Positions 24,787 through 35,031 of a DNA stretch of 64,000 nucleotides are shown in pieces (within the stretch, counting starts at the first letter, position 1; every line of letters starts with the position of its first letter). The notes under the pieces are model-generated. The model made no database searches. It was not told the DNA's origin and worked only from the letters and a program-made list of their open reading frames with translations. The stretch is from assembly GCA_964244585.1 (NCBI GenBank), contig CAXTJM010000004.1, positions 1 to 64,000 of the forward strand, in the 5' to 3' direction. The DNA comes from LMUY01 sp964244585. GTDB taxonomy: Bacteria; Pseudomonadota; Alphaproteobacteria; Acetobacterales; Acetobacteraceae. The translations under genes were made by a program, and so were the position numbers.

Positions 24787-25538
24787 TGCTGGAAATCAAG
24801 CAACTCGCCGCCTCGCTCGAGGACGGCAAGGCCATCCTGAAGGGGATCGACCTCACAGTGCCGTCGGGAGAGGTCCACGCCATCATGGGGCCGAACGGGT
24901 CGGGCAAGTCGACCCTTTCCTACGTCCTGTCCGGGCGGGATGGCTACGAGGTGACCGGCGGGTCGGCCACGTTCGACGGCCACGACCTGCTGGACATGGA
25001 GCCTGAGGCGCGGGCCGCCGCCGGGCTGTTCCTGGCGTTCCAGTATCCGGTGGAGTTGCCCGGCGTGGGCAACGCCAATTTCTTGCGCACCGCCTACAAC
25101 GCGCAGGCGCGTGCGAAGGGCGAGCCTGAACTGGATGCCGTCAAGTTCCTGCGGCTTGCCCGCGAGGCGATGAAGCGGTTGGCCATGCCGGACGACATGC
25201 TGAAGCGCAACGTCAACGTGGGCTTCAGCGGCGGCGAGAAGAAGCGCAACGAAGTGCTGCAGATGGCAGTGCTGCAACCAAAGCTCGCGATCCTGGACGA
25301 GACGGATAGCGGTCTGGACATCGACGCGTTGAAGATCGTGGCGGATGGCGTGAACGCGCTGCGCGGTCCCGGCTTCTCGGCCGTGGTGATCACGCATTAC
25401 CAGCGGTTGCTGGACTACATCGTCCCCGACCGGGTCCATGTGCTGTCGGCCGGCCGCATCATCCGCTCCGGCGGGCCGGAACTGGCCAAGGAGCTGGAGG
25501 CCACCGGCTACGCCCCGATGGTCGCGGACGCCGCATGA
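24786..25538 (+). CDS. sufC: Fe-S cluster assembly ATPase SufC
   Basis: A 250-residue ABC-type ATPase without membrane segments that drives conformational change in the SufBC2D scaffold. Walker A is GPNGSGKST near residue 36, the Q-loop LAFQYPVELPG, the signature FSGGEKKRNEVLQ and Walker B LAILDETDSGLDIDAL. All are typical of SufC. It starts at the ATG within the TGATG overlap with sufB. A gap of about 118 bp with a palindromic repeat separates it from sufD. Confidence 0.97.
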   Translation: MLEIKQLAASLEDGKAILKGIDLTVPSGEVHAIMGPNGSGKSTLSYVLSGRDGYEVTGGSATFDGHDLLDMEPEARAAAGLFLAFQYPVELPGVGNANFLRTAYNAQARAKGEPELDAVKFLRLAREAMKRLAMPDDMLKRNVNVGFSGGEKKRNEVLQMAVLQPKLAILDETDSGLDIDALKIVADGVNALRGPGFSAVVITHYQRLLDYIVPDRVHVLSAGRIIRSGGPELAKELEATGYAPMVADAA

Positions 25539-25604
25539 CCCGGCGCCGCTTCATGCTCCGGCGCCTTCTGCGAGAGGGCACGTCACCCGGGGTATGTAGG
25601 GCCA

Positions 25605-25637
25605 CCCTCACCCTTGCCTCCGCCACCGGGAGAGGGC
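25605..25637. repeat. REP-like inverted repeat between sufC and sufD
   Basis: CCCTCACCC (25605-25613) and GGGAGAGGGC (25628-25637) can pair as an imperfect hairpin inside the operon, 20 bp before sufD. Related sequence (CCCTCT...AGAGGGTCGGGTGAAGG) lies within dnaE2 at 46510-46564. It could tune the relative levels of SufBC and SufD; this is inference. Confidence 0.45.
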
Positions 25638-25656
25638 GTTCAAGCACGATGGCCGC

Positions 25657-26918
25657 ATGAGCATGTCGCTACGGTCCGGCACCGACAGCTTCCTCGCCCG
25701 CTATGAGGGATTGCGGAGCCGCCTACCCGGCGACGCCGCGGCACGGGAAGCCGCCGCGGCGGCGTTCCGGCACGCCGGCCTGCCCAGCGTTCGCGACGAG
25801 GCCTGGAAATACACCAGTCTTCGTTCCCTAGCGGAGGACGAGTTCCGCGAAGCGCTGACCTCGGTGGAGGGCGGCAAATTGCCGGCCATTCCCCCTATCG
25901 AAGGGCCGTGCCTCGTCTTCGTGGACGGGCGGTTGCGGATGGACCTGTCCTCGCCGCCAGATACCCTGCACGTCCAGCGTTTCGCCGATGAACCCAGCTT
26001 CCGTGGCTTGTCCCGGCCGGACAAGGAGCCGGTGGTGGCGCTCAACACCATGCTGGCGGAGGACGGTGCGATCGTGTCGGTCGCCGCGGGCGTGAATGCC
26101 GGCACGCTGGTCCTCGTCAGCCTGGCGGCCGAGACGGAGGGACGCTCGATTGCCTTCCACCCGCGCCATGCCATCCGCCTGGCAGAGGGCGCCCGGCTCG
26201 CGATCGTCGAGGTCTCGCTTGGCCGTGGGCGCTACCTGCACAACCCGGTGTTCGAGATCGAAGTCGCATCGGACGCGGCGTTGACGCATGTCCGCTTGCA
26301 GGATGAGGCGCACGAGGCGTTCCACCTGGCGACGATCTACACCACGGTGCAATCCCGCGGCTTCTATGACGCCTTCACGCTCACCTTGGGCGGCCGGGTG
26401 TCGCGGGCGGAGTTCCATGCCCGCCTCGTGGGGCAAGGCGCTACGGTGCATCTGAACGCGGCGCAGTTGCTGGGCGGCAGCCAGGTGGGCGACGTCACCA
26501 CCGTCGTGGTGCACGACGCACCCGCCTGCGCCAGCCGCCAGACGGTGAAGAACGTGCTGACGGATCGTGCCCGGGGGGTGTTCCAGGGCCGCATCGAGGT
26601 GGAGCGGGTGGCGCAGAAGACCGATGGCTACCAGATGAGCCAGGCTTTACTGCTGTCGCCGGAGGCGGAAATCGATTGCAAGCCGGAATTGCAGATCTTT
26701 GCCGACGACGTGAAATGCAGCCACGGCGCCACGATCGGGGAGTTGGACGATGAGCAGCTCTTCTACCTGCGCACCCGCGGTATCCCGGAACAGGAGGCCC
26801 GTTCCATGCTGATCCGTGCGTTCCTGGACGATGCGCTGGAGGCCGTCACCCACGAGCCTGCCCGCGCCCTGCTGGAGCAGGCAATCGATGGCTGGTGGCA
26901 GCGCCAGGCGATGGCGTC

Positions 26919-26922
<4 letters not shown>
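25657..26922 (+). CDS. sufD: Fe-S cluster assembly protein SufD
   Basis: A 421-residue paralogue of SufB and third part of the SufBC2D scaffold. The C-terminal half carries the family blocks VKNVLTDRARGVFQGRIEV, QALLLSPEAEIDCKPELQIF and ADDVKCSHGATIGELDDEQLFY, with the conserved cysteine and the histidine implicated in cluster assembly. The N-terminal helical part has RDEAWKYTSLRSL. It is coupled to sufS through an ATGA overlap. Confidence 0.96.
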
Positions 26923-28153
<1,231 letters not shown>

Positions 28154-28157
<4 letters not shown>

Positions 28158-28603
28158 GCGAGGCTGCCAGCTTCGACGACCTTCGGGCGTTGTACCAGCA
28201 GGCCGTGCTGGAGCGGGCACGCCAGCCGCGGCACCAGCGTCGGCTAGATCCGTTCGATGGCGCGGCCAAGGGTGACAACCCTATGTGCGGCGACCGCGTG
28301 GAAGTCCGCGTGCGCATGCAGGACGGCCGCATCGCAGAGGCGGGTTACGAGGCACGTGGATGCCAGATCAGCGTCGCCTCCGCCGACCTGATGGCCGACG
28401 CGGTGCCGGGCCTGTCGACAGAGGCGGTCGCCGAGCTTGCCGAACGATTTCGCGGCATGATCCGCAGCGGACAGTGCGACGACCCCGCGTTGGAAGCGCT
28501 GCGACCGCTCTGCGGCGTGCACGAGCACAAGTCACGTCATAAATGCGCGACACTGCCCTGGGACGCTTTGCTGACGGCCCTGAAGGAGACGGAGCATGGC
28601 TGA
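28154..28603 (+). CDS. sufU: SufU-type sulfurtransferase/scaffold
   Basis: A 149-residue NifU-N-like protein that accepts persulfide sulfur from SufS. The three conserved cysteines are in NPMCGDRVEV, ARGCQISVASADLM and HKCATLPW, with the aspartate of the first block completing the zinc site known for SufU. The GTG start at 28154 overlaps the sufS stop by 4 bp. Use of SufU in place of SufE as sulfur relay is common in Gram-positives and in several alphaproteobacteria. Confidence 0.92.
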
Positions 28604-28946
28604 GACGTATGCGGGCTGGACGCCTGAAGGAAGCGCCGAGCCGGTGCCCAGCGAGGACGCCATCATCAACGCCATCGGCACGGTCTATGACCCGGAAATC
28701 CCGGTCAACATCTACGAACTCGGCCTGATCTACGCGATCGAGATCTCGGAGGAAGGCCGCGTCAAGGTGGAAATGACGCTGACGGCGCCAGGCTGCCCCT
28801 CCGCCCAGGAATTGCCGGTGCAGGCGCGAGAAGCCATCATGGCGGTACCGGGCGTGGTGGACTGCGAGGTCGAGACAGTGTGGGATCCGCCATGGGATGC
28901 CAGCCGCATGACGGAGGAAGCCCGCCTGTCGTTGAACATGTTCTGA
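28596..28946 (+). CDS. sufT: SufT/MIP18-family protein (DUF59)
   Basis: A 116-residue DUF59 protein involved in Fe-S cluster maturation or transfer. Family blocks are AIGTVYDPEIPVNIYELGLIY, VKVEMTLTAPGCPSA and VETVWDPPWDASRMTEEAR, including the conserved cysteine in the TAPGCP motif. Its ATG overlaps the sufU end by 8 bp. It lies 23 bp before sufA within the operon. Confidence 0.93.
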   Translation: MAETYAGWTPEGSAEPVPSEDAIINAIGTVYDPEIPVNIYELGLIYAIEISEEGRVKVEMTLTAPGCPSAQELPVQAREAIMAVPGVVDCEVETVWDPPWDASRMTEEARLSLNMF

Positions 28947-28969
28947 CGCGTGACGATCTAGGACACATC

Positions 28970-29338
28970 ATGAGCGCTACACAGACCTCCACGAAGCCAC
29001 GCCGCGCCCTCCCCCCGTTGATGACGATGTCCGACGCCGCAGCCGAGCGGCTGGCCAAGCTGTATGGCGGCGCGCAGAAGGGCATGCTGTTGCGCATCGA
29101 CGTGAGCACCAAGGGCTGCTCCGGCATGTCCTACCGCATGGAGTGGGTGGCGGAGCCAGGACCTGGCGACGAGGTCGTCACCGATCATGGCCTGACGGTG
29201 TTGGTGGACCGCAAGGCGAGCCTATTCCTGATCGGCACCATGATGGACTACCAGGTGAAGGACCTGTCGGCCGGCTTCACCTTCGTCAACCCGAACGAGA
29301 AGGGCCGCTGCGGCTGCGGCGAGAGCTTCCACGTCTGA
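28970..29338 (+). CDS. sufA: A-type Fe-S carrier SufA/IscA
   Basis: A 122-residue A-type carrier that takes clusters from the scaffold to target proteins. The three family cysteines are in STKGCSGMSY and in the C-terminal GRCGCGESF, with normal spacing. The ATG at 28970 gives a short N-terminal extension before the conserved MTMSDAAAERL. It is the last gene of the SUF operon; no clear terminator follows. Confidence 0.94.
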   Translation: MSATQTSTKPRRALPPLMTMSDAAAERLAKLYGGAQKGMLLRIDVSTKGCSGMSYRMEWVAEPGPGDEVVTDHGLTVLVDRKASLFLIGTMMDYQVKDLSAGFTFVNPNEKGRCGCGESFHV

Positions 29339-29454
29339 CGCCTAGGCGCCCCCGCACGTCCATGGAAGCGGCCGCGACGGAGCTGGCAGCAGCGCACTGG
29401 GTCTGACCGGCGCCTCGATTCTTCGGCTGACCGGTCCGAGGTGACTCTCCCATG

Positions 29455-29973
29455 TCAGGTTGTGGTTGGGACCGCGCCCAGAAAGTCGCGCTTGCCCACG
29501 CCCACCCCGTTATGGCGCAGGATCGCGTAGGCAGTGGTCACGTGGAAGAAGAAGTTCGGCAGCATCCAGCCAGTCACGTAGTCGGCTCCCGTCATGCTCA
29601 TCGCGTGCTTGCCCGCGGTGAAGGCGATGGTGCGTTCGGACGCCGCATCGATGGCCTTCCGGTCCAGCCCCTCGAGGAAGGTGACGGTGCGGGCGATGCG
29701 GGCCTGGATCTCGTCGAAGCTGGTTTCGGTATCGGGGAAGGACGGCATGTCGGCTCCGGCAAGCCGGGCACCCCCGGCCTTGGCGGCATCCGTCGCGATC
29801 TGCACCTGGCGGACCAGCGGGAACATGTCGGGATACAGGCGGCATTGCAGCAGCACCGATGGCTCCACCTTTCGCTCCGCCGCATCGGTCGCCGCCTTGG
29901 CCAGCACCTCCGAGAGCCCGCCGAGCATCTGCAGGCACGTCGATACGGAACCCTGATACAGCGTAAATGCCAT
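29455..29973 (-). CDS. DUF1993 family protein
   Basis: A 172-residue helical protein of the DUF1993 (DinB-like four-helix) family. The N-terminus TLYQGSVSTCLQMLGGLSEVL and the later FPDTETSFDEIQARIARTV, LPNFFFHVTTAYAILRHNG and VGVGKRDFLG match the family pattern. The histidines in the last helices may bind a metal, as in DinB relatives. The ATG at 29973 is chosen because homology starts there; an upstream extension lacks family-like sequence. No neighbour indicates a role. Confidence 0.82.
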   Translation of the reverse strand: MAFTLYQGSVSTCLQMLGGLSEVLAKAATDAAERKVEPSVLLQCRLYPDMFPLVRQVQIATDAAKAGGARLAGADMPSFPDTETSFDEIQARIARTVTFLEGLDRKAIDAASERTIAFTAGKHAMSMTGADYVTGWMLPNFFFHVTTAYAILRHNGVGVGKRDFLGAVPTTT

Positions 29974-30156
29974 GACGACGGCCTTTGCCAGTTGCGAGCA
30001 GGGGCATAGCCTATCGGGCGTCGCCTGTCTGCGTGGAGCACCATCGTGCAGGACCTGCCCGGGCCAGTCGGGAGATCCGCACCCGCGCACCCGGCGGCAG
30101 TTCGAGCAGGCTGGGTGCAATGCCAGGCTGACACACCCTTGCCGGCGCCCCGCGCG

Positions 30157-30459
30157 TTAGCGGATGGGGAGGAACAGCCAGGCTGTACCCAGGACCACGA
30201 ACAGCGCGGGTGCGAGGGCAACCGCAACTGCGGCCCGCACCAGCCCCGACCGGTGCAGCAAGTGCGCGCCGATGCGGCAGACCACGGCGGCAGCGGCCAC
30301 CGACAGGGCGAGGCGCCCCATGAAGGCAAGGAAGCTGGAATAAGAGGCGTGCGGGTCATCGAAGAACAGGGTGCCGGCGACAGTGAACAGCGCGAGCAAG
30401 GCAAGCACGAGGCCGGTGATCAGGAGCGAGACGAGGCTGGCGAGGCGGTAGCCCGTCAT
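30157..30459 (-). CDS. Small hypothetical membrane protein
   Basis: A 100-residue protein with three predicted membrane helices (about residues 5-27, 45-65 and 75-97) and a short periplasmic loop FFDDPHASYSS. I do not recognise the family. The ATG at 30459 has AGGA about 9 bp upstream and starts directly at the first helix. It is in the same orientation as the DUF1993 gene but separated by 180 bp. Confidence 0.6.
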   Translation of the reverse strand: MTGYRLASLVSLLITGLVLALLALFTVAGTLFFDDPHASYSSFLAFMGRLALSVAAAAVVCRIGAHLLHRSGLVRAAVAVALAPALFVVLGTAWLFLPIR

Positions 30460-30687
30460 AGCGGCGATCCTGAATGGGAAACCCGAGGGTTTCGGTGGGT
30501 TGGTGCCCCCATGGCTGCTAACAAGGGACAGCGGACACCACGGTGAATGCATACGATCGTTGGTGATCTTCGGGGAGCTTCGTCATACGCCATGGGAGTG
30601 CGTGGCCCGAAATGGCCTGCTGCATACAGCCTCGCGCGTCCGGATGATAACGGGCTGATCGCCTGTGTGGGGCCGGGTGTCGTCGTG

Positions 30688-31329
30688 ATGTATATGCGCG
30701 CTCACGTCCGTGTTTCAGCGGGTCGTCCCCTGCCGCATCCCTCGTACGCAGCCGGCTCGTCCGATGGGCGATGTGAGGCTACCACCCCGGGCAAGCGGAG
30801 GCAGGGACTGCTCGCCGCGATCCTCTGTTCTGTTGCGTTGCACGCCGCGCCTGCCCGGGCTGGACTGCATGGCGAAATCGTCGACTACGGCGAGACCACG
30901 GCGGAGCAGGAACATCCCGCGCCCCGGACGCTGGATGACCACAGCCTGCTGCCAAGGACGGTGATCGAGGGCATCCGCTACGTCAGCCACACCAGCAGCT
31001 TGACGGCGCAGCTCTGCTTTCGCTTCGGCGCCTCGGTCCGCCTGGTGCCCGAAGCGGGAGAAGAGCTGCCGCGGCAGCTCATCGTGGTCGTCACCCATCC
31101 CCGGATCACCCGGCCGGACCAAGCCTCCAGCACCCGCGACAGCTTTCCGACCCCGGTCATCCAAGGCACGGCCTATGCCGGGTGGACCTTTGATCACCTG
31201 TGGGAGCTGCAGCCTGGCGATTGGACGGTGGAGTTCACGCTTGGCGGCAAGGTCCTCGCATCCAAGGCGTTCACGGTCACTGTGCCGACCCCTGGCAGTT
31301 CGGCATGCCCGTCGACCCCCATCTCCTGA
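30688..31329 (+). CDS. Exported DUF3859-like protein
   Basis: A protein of about 213 residues. A hydrophobic signal-type segment LLAAILCSVALHAAPARA lies 36-53 residues after the chosen ATG, and the mature part contains CFRFGASVRLVPEAGE, VVTHPRITRP and WTFDHLWELQPGDWTVEF. These match the beta-sandwich DUF3859 family of exported proteins. The start is uncertain: no good ribosome-binding site or start codon lies close to the signal segment, so the real start may be nearer to it, or the gene may be N-terminally damaged. Confidence 0.6.
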   Translation: MYMRAHVRVSAGRPLPHPSYAAGSSDGRCEATTPGKRRQGLLAAILCSVALHAAPARAGLHGEIVDYGETTAEQEHPAPRTLDDHSLLPRTVIEGIRYVSHTSSLTAQLCFRFGASVRLVPEAGEELPRQLIVVVTHPRITRPDQASSTRDSFPTPVIQGTAYAGWTFDHLWELQPGDWTVEFTLGGKVLASKAFTVTVPTPGSSACPSTPIS

Positions 31330-31483
31330 AAGTGCGAGAGGGGTCGTCACTGCAACGGCCATGCCGGGGCGCATCGCCAGGATATGGTCCGCGTCACGCC
31401 CGGCGTCGTGCAGAGCGGTATGACGGCCAACGGCGCAACCGCGAGGTCGGCCGGACCGTGCACTGCGCTTGTCCCACGCCGCG

Positions 31484-31681
31484 CTAGCCTGGCTGGACCT
31501 GGTAGCCTTCGCCGGCGATGGCGGCACGCACGGCCTGCACGTCCGGGTTTCCTGTCACCCTCACGCTGCCTTGGCCCAGGTCGACCGCCACGTCGTGCAC
31601 GCCGGGCACGGCCCGCACGGCCTTGCCGACGGCGGCAACGCAGTGGCCGCATGTCATGCCATCGACCTTGAACTCGACCAT
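31484..31681 (-). CDS. copZ: Copper chaperone CopZ (HMA domain)
   Basis: A 65-residue single HMA-domain protein that carries Cu(I) to the CopA ATPase. The metal-binding motif GMTCGHC is at residues 8-14, and the rest has the ferredoxin-like beta-alpha-beta pattern. AGAGG lies about 9 bp before the ATG. The gene is divergent from copA, and the two share a mirror-symmetric promoter region. Confidence 0.92.
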   Translation of the reverse strand: MVEFKVDGMTCGHCVAAVGKAVRAVPGVHDVAVDLGQGSVRVTGNPDVQAVRAAIAGEGYQVQPG

Positions 31682-31734
31682 GGCGGATACCTCTTGTTTG
31701 AACCCGGTTGGCAGATGGGGCTTTACCCTATGGG

Positions 31735-31764
31735 AAGGTCAAGGCGCCGACGCCCCTTGACCTT
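31735..31764. promoter_or_regulatory. Mirror-symmetric divergent copZ/copA promoter with MerR-type sites
   Basis: AAGGTCAAGG (31735-31744) and CCTTGACCTT (31755-31764) are a perfect 10-bp inverted repeat, so each direction has an identical TTGACCTT -35 element. Downstream of each -35 is a dyad-like stretch (TTCCCATAGGGTAA leftward, TTGACACGTTTTAGG rightward), as expected for CueR-type MerR activators that act on over-long spacers. The architecture suggests joint copper induction of both genes. Confidence 0.55.
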
Positions 31765-31815
31765 GACACGTTTTAGGCCCGGTCTGAAGGGGAAGCCCAT
31801 CGGAAGGATGCGCGG

Positions 31816-34236
31816 ATGGACACTCACGTTGCAGACATTGCCGATGCCGCCCTGGGCACGGGCACTGTCGACGTTCCCGTCGAGGGGATGACCTGCGCCT
31901 CCTGCGTGCGCCGGGTGGAGCAGGCGGTGGGGCGGGTGCCGGGCGTCACCTCGGTCGTGGTCAATCCGGCGACCGAGCGGGCACGGGTGACGATGGACCG
32001 TCCGGCGGCCATGGACGTCGCGACGGCGATCGAGGCCGCGGGGTATACGGCGGGGCGGCAGGAGGCCGATCTCGCGATCGAAGGCATGACCTGCGCGTCC
32101 TGCGCAGGGCGGGTGGAGCGCGCGTTGCTGGCAGTACCCGGCGTGGCCGCGGCCGCGGTAAACCTGGCGAGCGAGCGCGCCCGCGTCACCGTGCTGGGCC
32201 AGCCCGACATTGCGCGGCTGACGCAAGCGGTGCAGCGGGCGGGGTATGCGGCACGGGCGATCGAGCCGGCGGTTCCGGACGATGGCAGCGCCGGTGAGCG
32301 GCGCAGCCGGCGCGACCTGATGCACGTCGTGGTCGCCGCCGCCCTGTCGGCCCCGCTGCTGGCGGGGATGGCGGCGCATCTGGCAGGATTGCCCGTCATG
32401 CTGCCGGGCTGGATGCAGCTGGCCTTGGCTACACCCGTGCAGGTCTGGCTCGGCGCGCGCTTCTATGTCGCGGGCTGGAAGGCGGTACGGGCCGGCGCCG
32501 GCAACATGGACCTGCTGGTGGCACTTGGCACCTCCGCCGCCTTCGGGCTGAGCGTATCCGAATGGCTGCGCGCCACGCCGGGCCATGCGCCTGCGCTGTA
32601 TTTCGAGAGTTCGGCGCTCATCGTGACCTTCATCCTGCTGGGCAAGTGGTTGGAGGGCCGCGCCAAGGGGCAGACGGCCGCCGCCATCCGCGCGCTGAGC
32701 AAGCTGCGCCCCGACACCGCCCGCATCCGCAGCGGCGGCACCGAGCGGGAGGTCAAGCTGGACCGGGTCACCCTCGGCGACCTGGTCGTGGTGCGGCCGG
32801 GCGAGCGGGTCCCGGTGGATGGCATCGTGACCGAGGGCAGCGGCAGTGTGGACGAGAGCATGCTAACCGGCGAGGCGCTGCCGGTGGACAAGGCGGCGGG
32901 TGCGCGGGTGACCGGCGGCTCCGTCAATGTGGACGGGCTGCTGGTGATCGAGACGACGGCCATTGGCGCCGAGACCGCGCTGGCCCGTATCGTGCGGCTG
33001 GTGGAGGGTGCGCAGGCGTCCAAGGCGCCGGTGCAGCGCCTGGTGGACCGGGTGAGCGCGGTATTCGTGCCCGCCGTGCTGGCAGTGGCGCTGCTGACCT
33101 TCGCGGCCTGGTGGGCGCTGGCCGGCGACCCAGTGCAGGCGCTGCTGAACGCGGTCGCGGTGATGGTGATCGCCTGCCCCTGCGCGCTGGGCCTGGCCAC
33201 GCCCACCGCCATCATGGTCGGCACCGGCGCCGCCGCGCGGCACGGCATCCTGATCCGCGATGCCGCCGCGCTGGAGCGTGCCCATGCGGTGAAGGCCGTC
33301 GCCTTCGACAAGACCGGCACCTTGACCCTGGGCCGTCTCGAGCTCGTCGCCGCCATCCCCGTGCCCGGCGTGACCAAGCCGGATTTGCTGCGGGACGCCG
33401 CCGCGACGGGTGGCGGCAGCGAGCATCCGCTCTCCGCCGCGCTGCGCCGGGCCAGGCCGGACGTGGCAGCCGGAGCCGACTTTCGCGCACTGCCGGGCCG
33501 CGGCGCCTCCGCCACCGTCGGCGGCCGCAGCCTGGTGATGGGCAGCCGCAGCCTGCTGGAGGAGAGCGGACTAGGTCCGGCCGGCCTGGCGCAAACGGCG
33601 GCGTCGCTGGCTGCCGAGGGGCGGACGGTGTCCTGGCTGGGAGAGCTGGCGCCCGAATCCCGCCTGCTCGGCATCCTGGCGTTCGGCGACACGGTGAGGC
33701 CGCGCGCCCGCGCCGCCCTGGACGCGCTGCATCGTGCCGGGCTGCGGACCGTCATGCTCACGGGCGACGGCAAGGGCGCGGCCGAGGCGGTGGCGGCCGA
33801 ACTCGGCATCGGCGAGGTGGTGGCCGAGGTGCTGCCGGCGGACAAGGCGGACGCGGTGGCCCGGTTGCGGCAGCGCTACGGCGTGGTCGCCATGGTCGGC
33901 GATGGCATCAACGACGCCCCGGCGTTGGCAGCAGCCGATATCGGCATCGCGATGGGCACCGGCACGGACGTGGCGATGGGGGTCGCGGGCATCACGCTGA
34001 TGCGGGGCGACCCAGCGTTGGTGGCCGGCGCGATCGACATCTCGCGCCGGACCTATGCCAAGATCCGGCAGGGGCTGTTCTGGGCGTTCGCCTACAACCT
34101 GGTCGGGCTGCCACTGGCGGCGGCCGGCCTGCTCAGCCCGGTCGCGGCAGGTGCGGCAATGGCGCTGAGCAGCGTCAGCGTGGTGGGCAACGCGTTGCTG
34201 CTGCGCGGCTGGCGGCCGCAGGAGGACCGGGAATGA
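31816..34236 (+). CDS. copA: Cu(I)-exporting P1B-type ATPase CopA
   Basis: An 806-residue copper exporter of the inner membrane. Two N-terminal HMA domains carry GMTCASC at residues 24-30 and 90-96. Eight membrane helices follow, with the transport motif CPC in VIACPCALGLATPTA, the phosphorylation site DKTGTLTLG, the HP motif in GGGSEHPLSAAL, and the hinge MVGDGINDAPAL. These mark a P1B-1 copper(I) ATPase. It exports Cu(I) to the periplasm using metal delivered by CopZ. The stop overlaps the ATG of a 19-codon frame that may be the remains of a CueR gene. Confidence 0.95.
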   Translation: MDTHVADIADAALGTGTVDVPVEGMTCASCVRRVEQAVGRVPGVTSVVVNPATERARVTMDRPAAMDVATAIEAAGYTAGRQEADLAIEGMTCASCAGRVERALLAVPGVAAAAVNLASERARVTVLGQPDIARLTQAVQRAGYAARAIEPAVPDDGSAGERRSRRDLMHVVVAAALSAPLLAGMAAHLAGLPVMLPGWMQLALATPVQVWLGARFYVAGWKAVRAGAGNMDLLVALGTSAAFGLSVSEWLRATPGHAPALYFESSALIVTFILLGKWLEGRAKGQTAAAIRALSKLRPDTARIRSGGTEREVKLDRVTLGDLVVVRPGERVPVDGIVTEGSGSVDESMLTGEALPVDKAAGARVTGGSVNVDGLLVIETTAIGAETALARIVRLVEGAQASKAPVQRLVDRVSAVFVPAVLAVALLTFAAWWALAGDPVQALLNAVAVMVIACPCALGLATPTAIMVGTGAAARHGILIRDAAALERAHAVKAVAFDKTGTLTLGRLELVAAIPVPGVTKPDLLRDAAATGGGSEHPLSAALRRARPDVAAGADFRALPGRGASATVGGRSLVMGSRSLLEESGLGPAGLAQTAASLAAEGRTVSWLGELAPESRLLGILAFGDTVRPRARAALDALHRAGLRTVMLTGDGKGAAEAVAAELGIGEVVAEVLPADKADAVARLRQRYGVVAMVGDGINDAPALAAADIGIAMGTGTDVAMGVAGITLMRGDPALVAGAIDISRRTYAKIRQGLFWAFAYNLVGLPLAAAGLLSPVAAGAAMALSSVSVVGNALLLRGWRPQEDRE

Positions 34237-34292
34237 ACATCGGCCAGGTTGTCCGGCGTCTCGAAGGGCTGGGTCATAGGCGCCGATCATAG
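34233..34292 (+). pseudogene. Possible CueR-type regulator remnant (19 codons)
   Basis: An ATG in a 4-bp overlap with the copA stop, preceded by GGAGG at 7 bp, opens a 19-codon frame that starts MNIGQV, like the MNIG(E/Q) start of many CueR/MerR proteins. It then loses similarity and stops. A copA-cueR coupled pair is common, so I read this as a deletion remnant, with modest confidence. Confidence 0.35.
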
Positions 34293-34395
34293 CGGAACCC
34301 AGAACCGGCAGCGGCGATGTCTGACATCGTGCTGTCCACCCTCCGTGAAGCAGCGGGGGGACGTAGGAGACACCGAGGATCGGAGCAGGAGCTTC

Positions 34396-35031
34396 ATGAG
34401 CCAGGCACAGCAATGGCCGAAGGTCGCGGAAACCCGGATAGATCCGGACGTGTCGCTGCGCGACACCACCATCGGCCGGTGCTGCGAGATCCTGCATGGG
34501 ACGGCGATCGAGTATGCCGAACTGGGAGACTACTCCTATATCGGGCAGGGCTGCACCGTGGCGGACGCGTCGATTGGCAAATTCTGCGCCATCGCCGCCA
34601 ACGTCCGCATCGGCGCTCCGAACCACCCGATCGATCGTCCTTCCCTCCACCGCTTCACTTACTGTCCGGAATACTACCATGTCGGCGCGGAGCGTGACCG
34701 CGGCTTCTTTCAAAACCGCCGAGCCGACCGGGTCCAGGTCGGCCACGATGTCTGGATCGGGCACGGGGTCACGGTGCTGCCGGGGGTCGCCGTGGGAAAC
34801 GGTGCGGTGCTGGCGGCCGGTGCCGTCGTCACACGGGACGTGGCACCCTACACCGTGGTCGGCGGCGTTCCGGCCCGGTGCATTCGGGACCGCTTCCCGC
34901 CATCCATCGCCGAGCGGCTAGACCGCATCGGCTGGTGGGACTGGCCCTTCGAGTTGATCATGCAGCGTTTGGCCGACTTCCAGTCCACGGATATCCAGGC
35001 GTTCTGCGAACGGTGGGAAACGGCGTCGTAG
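34396..35031 (+). CDS. Hexapeptide-repeat acyltransferase of the phosphonate-metabolism type
   Basis: A 211-residue left-handed beta-helix transferase. The blocks GDYSYIGQGCTVADASIGKFC, IAANVRIGAPNHPIDRPSLH, VQVGHDVWIGHGVTVLPGV and AAGAVVTRDVAPYTVVGGVPA match the DapD/CAT-like family found in phosphonate (phn) clusters. The histidine in NHPIDRP is the likely general base. An AGGAG site lies 5 bp before the ATG. No phn genes are nearby, so it is an orphan here, and the acyl acceptor is unknown. Confidence 0.8.
   Translation: MSQAQQWPKVAETRIDPDVSLRDTTIGRCCEILHGTAIEYAELGDYSYIGQGCTVADASIGKFCAIAANVRIGAPNHPIDRPSLHRFTYCPEYYHVGAERDRGFFQNRRADRVQVGHDVWIGHGVTVLPGVAVGNGAVLAAGAVVTRDVAPYTVVGGVPARCIRDRFPPSIAERLDRIGWWDWPFELIMQRLADFQSTDIQAFCERWETAS

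Noticed and set aside
29339..29454. Short palindromic stretches after sufA, possible terminator
   Set aside because: Arms are short and interrupted and no T-run follows; not reported as a terminator.
31330..31483. Minus-strand HTALHDAGRDADHILA, which resembles the end of a DnaQ-type exonuclease
   Set aside because: The match is a single short stretch and no other exonuclease motif is present nearby.
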